Shown: piece by piece, positions 56,658 to 59,411 of the stretch
How positions within the stretch are numbered: position 1 is the first letter of the stretch
Layout of the letters: every line of letters starts with the position of its first letter
NCBI RefSeq assembly: GCF_019037185.1
Contig: NZ_JAHHXM010000020.1
Location: 1-59,411, forward strand
From: Oceanobacillus caeni
GTDB lineage: Bacteria; Bacillota; Bacilli; Bacillales; Amphibacillaceae
Length of the DNA: 59,411 bases
Reading direction: 5' to 3'
The notes under the pieces: model-generated
What the model was told of the DNA's origin: nothing
Seen by the model: the letters and a program-made list of their open reading frames with translations, nothing else
Database searches by the model: none
Made by a program: the position numbers and the translations under genes

Positions 56658-56794
56658 TTTTATCCCACCTAAACAGGCAGTAAGACTCTCACCTCAAGAT
56701 TGAGGGAGATCAACTGCCCGTAAAGATTCGATAAGTACGGCTAACCATCAATAGGAGATAAAGGAAAACCCTTACTGATGGAAGTCTTCTTTAT
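56658..56794 (+). repeat. Structured interspersed repeat, copy 2
   Basis: This copy aligns with 49763-49898 over its length, best in the second half. TCTCACCTCA/TGAGGGAGA (about 56686-56709) and CCATCA/TGATGG (about 56745-56781) form stems. The CCAT-ATGG pair is kept in both copies while adjacent bases differ. The first stem resembles the right-end hairpin of IS605-type elements. The rest of 56630-57006 shows no gene. Confidence 0.65.
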
Positions 56795-57006
56795 TGTATC
56801 ATTTTTATCATGTTAATAAGACTATTTCTACTTCTGGCAAATAATATCCATCATTAACTAAAAATTATGTAACAGTCGAAACTAGGATTCTATTGTTTAT
56901 TTAGGTAAAATATACATACGTTCATCTATTATTATAATTTATGGTTCAAATAAATGTTTTATTATTTAAACATAGACGGAAAGAAGAAAAAGCGGGAGGT
57001 TAAATA

Positions 57007-58191
57007 ATGAGAGAAGTAGTTATTGTTAGCGCGGTACGTACAGCGATAGGAAGCTTTATGGGGATGTTGAGTAATACACCAGCAACCGAATTAGGTACGA
57101 TTGTTATAAAAGAAGCACTACATCGTGCAGGATTAGAAGGTAACCAGGTGGATGAAGTTATTATGGGAAATGTCCTTCAAGCGGGATTAGGACAAGGACC
57201 AGCACGCCAATCTGCACTTAAAGCTGGTATACCTGAGGAAGTTCCGGCAACTACCATTAATAATCTATGTGGTTCCGGTCTAAAATCTGTTCACCTTGCC
57301 ACCCAATCCATTCAAGTAGGTGATGCAGAAATTGTGGTTGCTGGTGGGATGGAAAATATGAGTTTAGCTCCATATCTTTTACCTAAGGGAAGAGAAGGCT
57401 TCCGAATGGGGGACGGTAAAGTTGTCGATAGTATGATCAATGATGGTTTACAATGTGCTATCAATGAGTATCATATGGGGATAACAGCGGAAAATATTGC
57501 TGAAAAATATAGTTTAACGAGGGAAGAACAAGATGAATTTGCTGCCTGGAGTCAGCAAAAAACGGAAAAAGCAATTAAAAATGGTAAGTTCAATGAGGAA
57601 ATAGTTCCTGTTGTTATTCCTAGACGAAAAGGAGATCCAATAACATTCGCTCAAGATGAGTTCCCACGTGACAGGGTAACTACTGAGAAGTTGTCAAAAT
57701 TAAGACCTGCATTTAAAAAGGATGGAACGGTTACAGCGGGGAATGCGTCTGGAATAAATGATGGTGCAGCTGCATTGGTATTAATGAGTCGAGAAAAGGC
57801 AAAAGAATTGGGAGTGAAACCTTTAGCTGTTTTACGTGGAAACGCGTCTGCTGGAGTAGATCCAAAAATCATGGGTATTGGTCCTGTACCTGCAACGAAT
57901 AAAGCCTTTCAAAAGGCAGGAGTTTCGATGAGTGATATTGACTTAATTGAAGCAAATGAGGCCTTCGCAGCACAATCATTGGCTGTTGGAAGAGATTTAG
58001 ATATTCCCAAAGACAAGCTTAATGTAAATGGTGGTGCTATTGCCTTAGGCCACCCAATTGGCGCAAGTGGAGCAAGAATTTTAGTTACATTACTTTACGA
58101 AATGAAAAGAAGAGGCGACCGCTTTGGCTTAGCAACCCTTTGTGTTGGCGGTGGCATGGGCGTTAGCAGCATTGTAGAAATGGAAAACTAA
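57007..58191 (+). CDS. Acetyl-CoA C-acetyltransferase (thiolase)
   Basis: The 394-residue biosynthetic-type thiolase interconverts two acetyl-CoA and acetoacetyl-CoA. The acyl cysteine is C88 in [10 protein letters not shown]; the histidine of GHPIGASG and the cysteine of LCVGGGMG complete the active site. ATG 57007 follows GGGAGG. With the downstream 3-hydroxybutyrate dehydrogenase (25 bp later) it fits ketone-body or short-chain acid metabolism. Confidence 0.92.
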   Translation: MREVVIVSAVRTAIGSFMGMLSNTPATELGTIVIKEALHRAGLEGNQVDEVIMGNVLQAGLGQGPARQSALKAGIPEEVPATTINNLCGSGLKSVHLATQSIQVGDAEIVVAGGMENMSLAPYLLPKGREGFRMGDGKVVDSMINDGLQCAINEYHMGITAENIAEKYSLTREEQDEFAAWSQQKTEKAIKNGKFNEEIVPVVIPRRKGDPITFAQDEFPRDRVTTEKLSKLRPAFKKDGTVTAGNASGINDGAAALVLMSREKAKELGVKPLAVLRGNASAGVDPKIMGIGPVPATNKAFQKAGVSMSDIDLIEANEAFAAQSLAVGRDLDIPKDKLNVNGGAIALGHPIGASGARILVTLLYEMKRRGDRFGLATLCVGGGMGVSSIVEMEN

Positions 58192-58215
58192 CATACGATT
58201 TTGGAGGGACGCAAA

Positions 58216-58992
58216 TTGGTTAACCAAAAGGTAGTTTTTATCACCGGAGCAGCAAGCGGAATTGGGTACCAGGTTGCTGTCGAGTTTCTGAAAAATGGGG
58301 CAAAGGTTGTTTTATCTGATATTAATGATGAAAAGCTTAAAGATGTGACGAAGGATTTACAAATGAAGGGTCATGATTGTATCGGTTTAAAGGTAGATGT
58401 GACAAAAGAACAGGATATAAAAAGTGCTATCCATCAAACAGTTGAAAAATATGGAAGACTTGATGTTTTAATTAATAATGCCGGACTTCAACATGTCGCA
58501 CCAATTGAAGACTTCCCAACAGAAAAATTTGAATTTATGATTAAGGTTATGCAGATTGCACCATTTATCGCTATGAAACATGCCTTTCCAATTATGAAAA
58601 AGCAAGGGTTTGGTCGTGTTTTAAATATGGCATCTATTAACGGGTTAATAGGGTTTGCTGGGAAAGCAGCATATAATAGTGCAAAGCATGGATTGATAGG
58701 ATTAACAAAGGTTGCTGCGTTAGAAACGGCTGAAAATGGTATTACGGTAAATGCTATTTGCCCTGGATATATTGATACACCTTTGGTCCGAGGACAATTT
58801 GAAGATCTAGCAAAAACACGTAATGTACCGGTTGAATAGGTGAAAGAAGAAGTCCTTTATCCACTTGTTCCTCAAAAGAGGTTAATTGATGTACAAGAAG
58901 TAGCGGACTATGCTCTATTCTTAGCAAGTGATAAAGCCAAAGGAGTAACCGGCCAAGCCGTTGTCCTTGATGGTGGGTATACGGCACAATAA
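58216..58992 (+). pseudogene. 3-hydroxybutyrate dehydrogenase interrupted by an in-frame TAG
   Basis: The SDR-family frame starts at TTG 58216 behind GGAGGG and has the NAD motif GAASGIGYQVA, NNAG and the YNSAK catalytic pair. TAG at 58837-58839 (codon 208) ends it early, but the same frame continues with EEVLYPLVPQKRLIDVQEVA to VLDGGYTAQ and stops at 58992, giving the 258-residue length normal for this enzyme. Relatives carry lysine near this position, so one A-to-T change (AAG to TAG) explains it. The lost part includes the substrate-binding lid and tetramer contacts. Mutation, base error or suppression are possible. Confidence 0.82.
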
Positions 58993-59091
58993 ATCAGATT
59001 GACTAGTTATACTACAAGTGAGAGAAATAATTTGAAGAAACTTGAAAAGCAACGGAAGTTATTAAGGATATTACAATATATGATAATAGAC

Positions 59092-59126
59092 AAGGTCAAC
59101 TTTTTGTAAAAAAAGTTGGCCTTTTT
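59092..59126 (+). terminator. Terminator after the dehydrogenase
   Basis: AAGGTCAACTTTTT (59092-59105) pairs with AAAAAGTTGGCCTT (59110-59123) with one wobble, then TTT. Confidence 0.8.
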
Positions 59127-59334
59127 GTTATCACGGACAAAACTCATGAAAATGAACGAGGAAAAGGTCGAGAGAGGAGTTATCACGGACAAAACTCATG
59201 AAAATGAACGAGGAAAAGGTCGAGAGAGGAGTTATCACGGACAAAACTTATGAAAATGAACAAGGAAAAGGTCGAGAGAGGAGTCATCACGGACAAAACT
59301 CATGGAAAAGAGCCAGGAAAAGTCCGTGAGGGGA
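59127..59334 (+). repeat. Four tandem copies of a 52-bp unit
   Basis: Units begin at 59127, 59179, 59231 and 59283 with exact 52-bp spacing. Units 1 and 2 are practically identical, 3 has two changes and 4 has diverged. Each contains CACGGAC near the start; in unit 4 it has a perfect partner GTCCGTG, so each unit is a potential hairpin. The unit length is not a multiple of three and no frame runs through it. Confidence 0.9.
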
Positions 59335-59411
59335 TACACCTGCTTCTGTCAAGTAGACAGTACCAAAGTGTCTCAAAAAACTTTTCACAATACCTTTGTT
59401 TCCGATAGTTT

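Noticed and set aside
59127-59334. CRISPR array
   Set aside because: The 52-bp units follow each other directly without variable spacers, and no cas gene is present.

Overview
The window is a low-GC Bacillaceae chromosome segment. H-type small acid-soluble spore proteins, a ypjP-type gene, CcpA-like cre sites, A+T-rich Bacillus-type promoters with AGGAGG ribosome sites and many TTG starts place it in the spore-forming Bacilli. Very acidic secreted proteins, a DUF1646 transporter and several interspersed repeats typical of Oceanobacillus/Virgibacillus-like genomes suggest a halotolerant member. The genus is inferred, not proven.

Layout. 1-4400: end of an IS605/TnpB-type element, a glycine riboswitch controlling an APC amino acid permease (cycA-like), then a decayed stretch (frameshifted multicopper oxidase, damaged lipoprotein gene, truncated Tat-type subunit). 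4400-10200: citrate module (citM-citT-citS, minus strand) and a phosphate module (DUF47-pit). 10200-32300: a large xylan/xylose island with GH43 beta-xylosidase, ROK repressor XylR, an ABC importer without its own ATPase, two nearly identical xylose isomerases, xylulokinase, a ThuA / Gfo-Idh / TIM-barrel / Gfo-Idh / aldo-keto reductase cassette, a polysaccharide deacetylase, a secreted GH10 xylanase, a GPH-family symporter and aldose 1-epimerase. Three promoters share one arrangement (XylR-like 21-bp operator over the -35, 17-bp spacer, consensus-like -10); a fourth carries the operator in a different register. 32400-39900: F420-ligase-like protein with divergent LysR regulator, DUF1646 transporter with a long leader, YerD-type FMN protein, UDG-superfamily protein and a hypothetical. 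40050-42880: a ZTP (pfl) riboswitch with terminator, an inserted repeat, and serC-serA. 42880-59411: housekeeping and stress genes (yitT, csaA, fabF, ypjP, rhodanese, sirtuin, htpG, TetR, Spx-like, ykvI, alr), spore genes (two sspH-like and a His/Asp-rich repeat protein), FMN reductase, pgsA, thiolase plus an amber-interrupted 3-hydroxybutyrate dehydrogenase, and a 52-bp tandem repeat.

How it works together. Xylan would be cut outside the cell by GH10, oligomers imported by the ABC system or the GPH symporter, hydrolysed by the GH43 enzyme, mutarotated by GalM, isomerised by XylA and phosphorylated by XylB, under XylR and probably CcpA. The embedded oxidoreductase/isomerase cassette does not belong to the textbook xylose route and is the best candidate for an undescribed pathway, possibly oxidation-driven handling of sugars or glycosides. 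Three lesions of one base each (3179, 3824, 58837) break otherwise well conserved genes and could be decay or sequence error.
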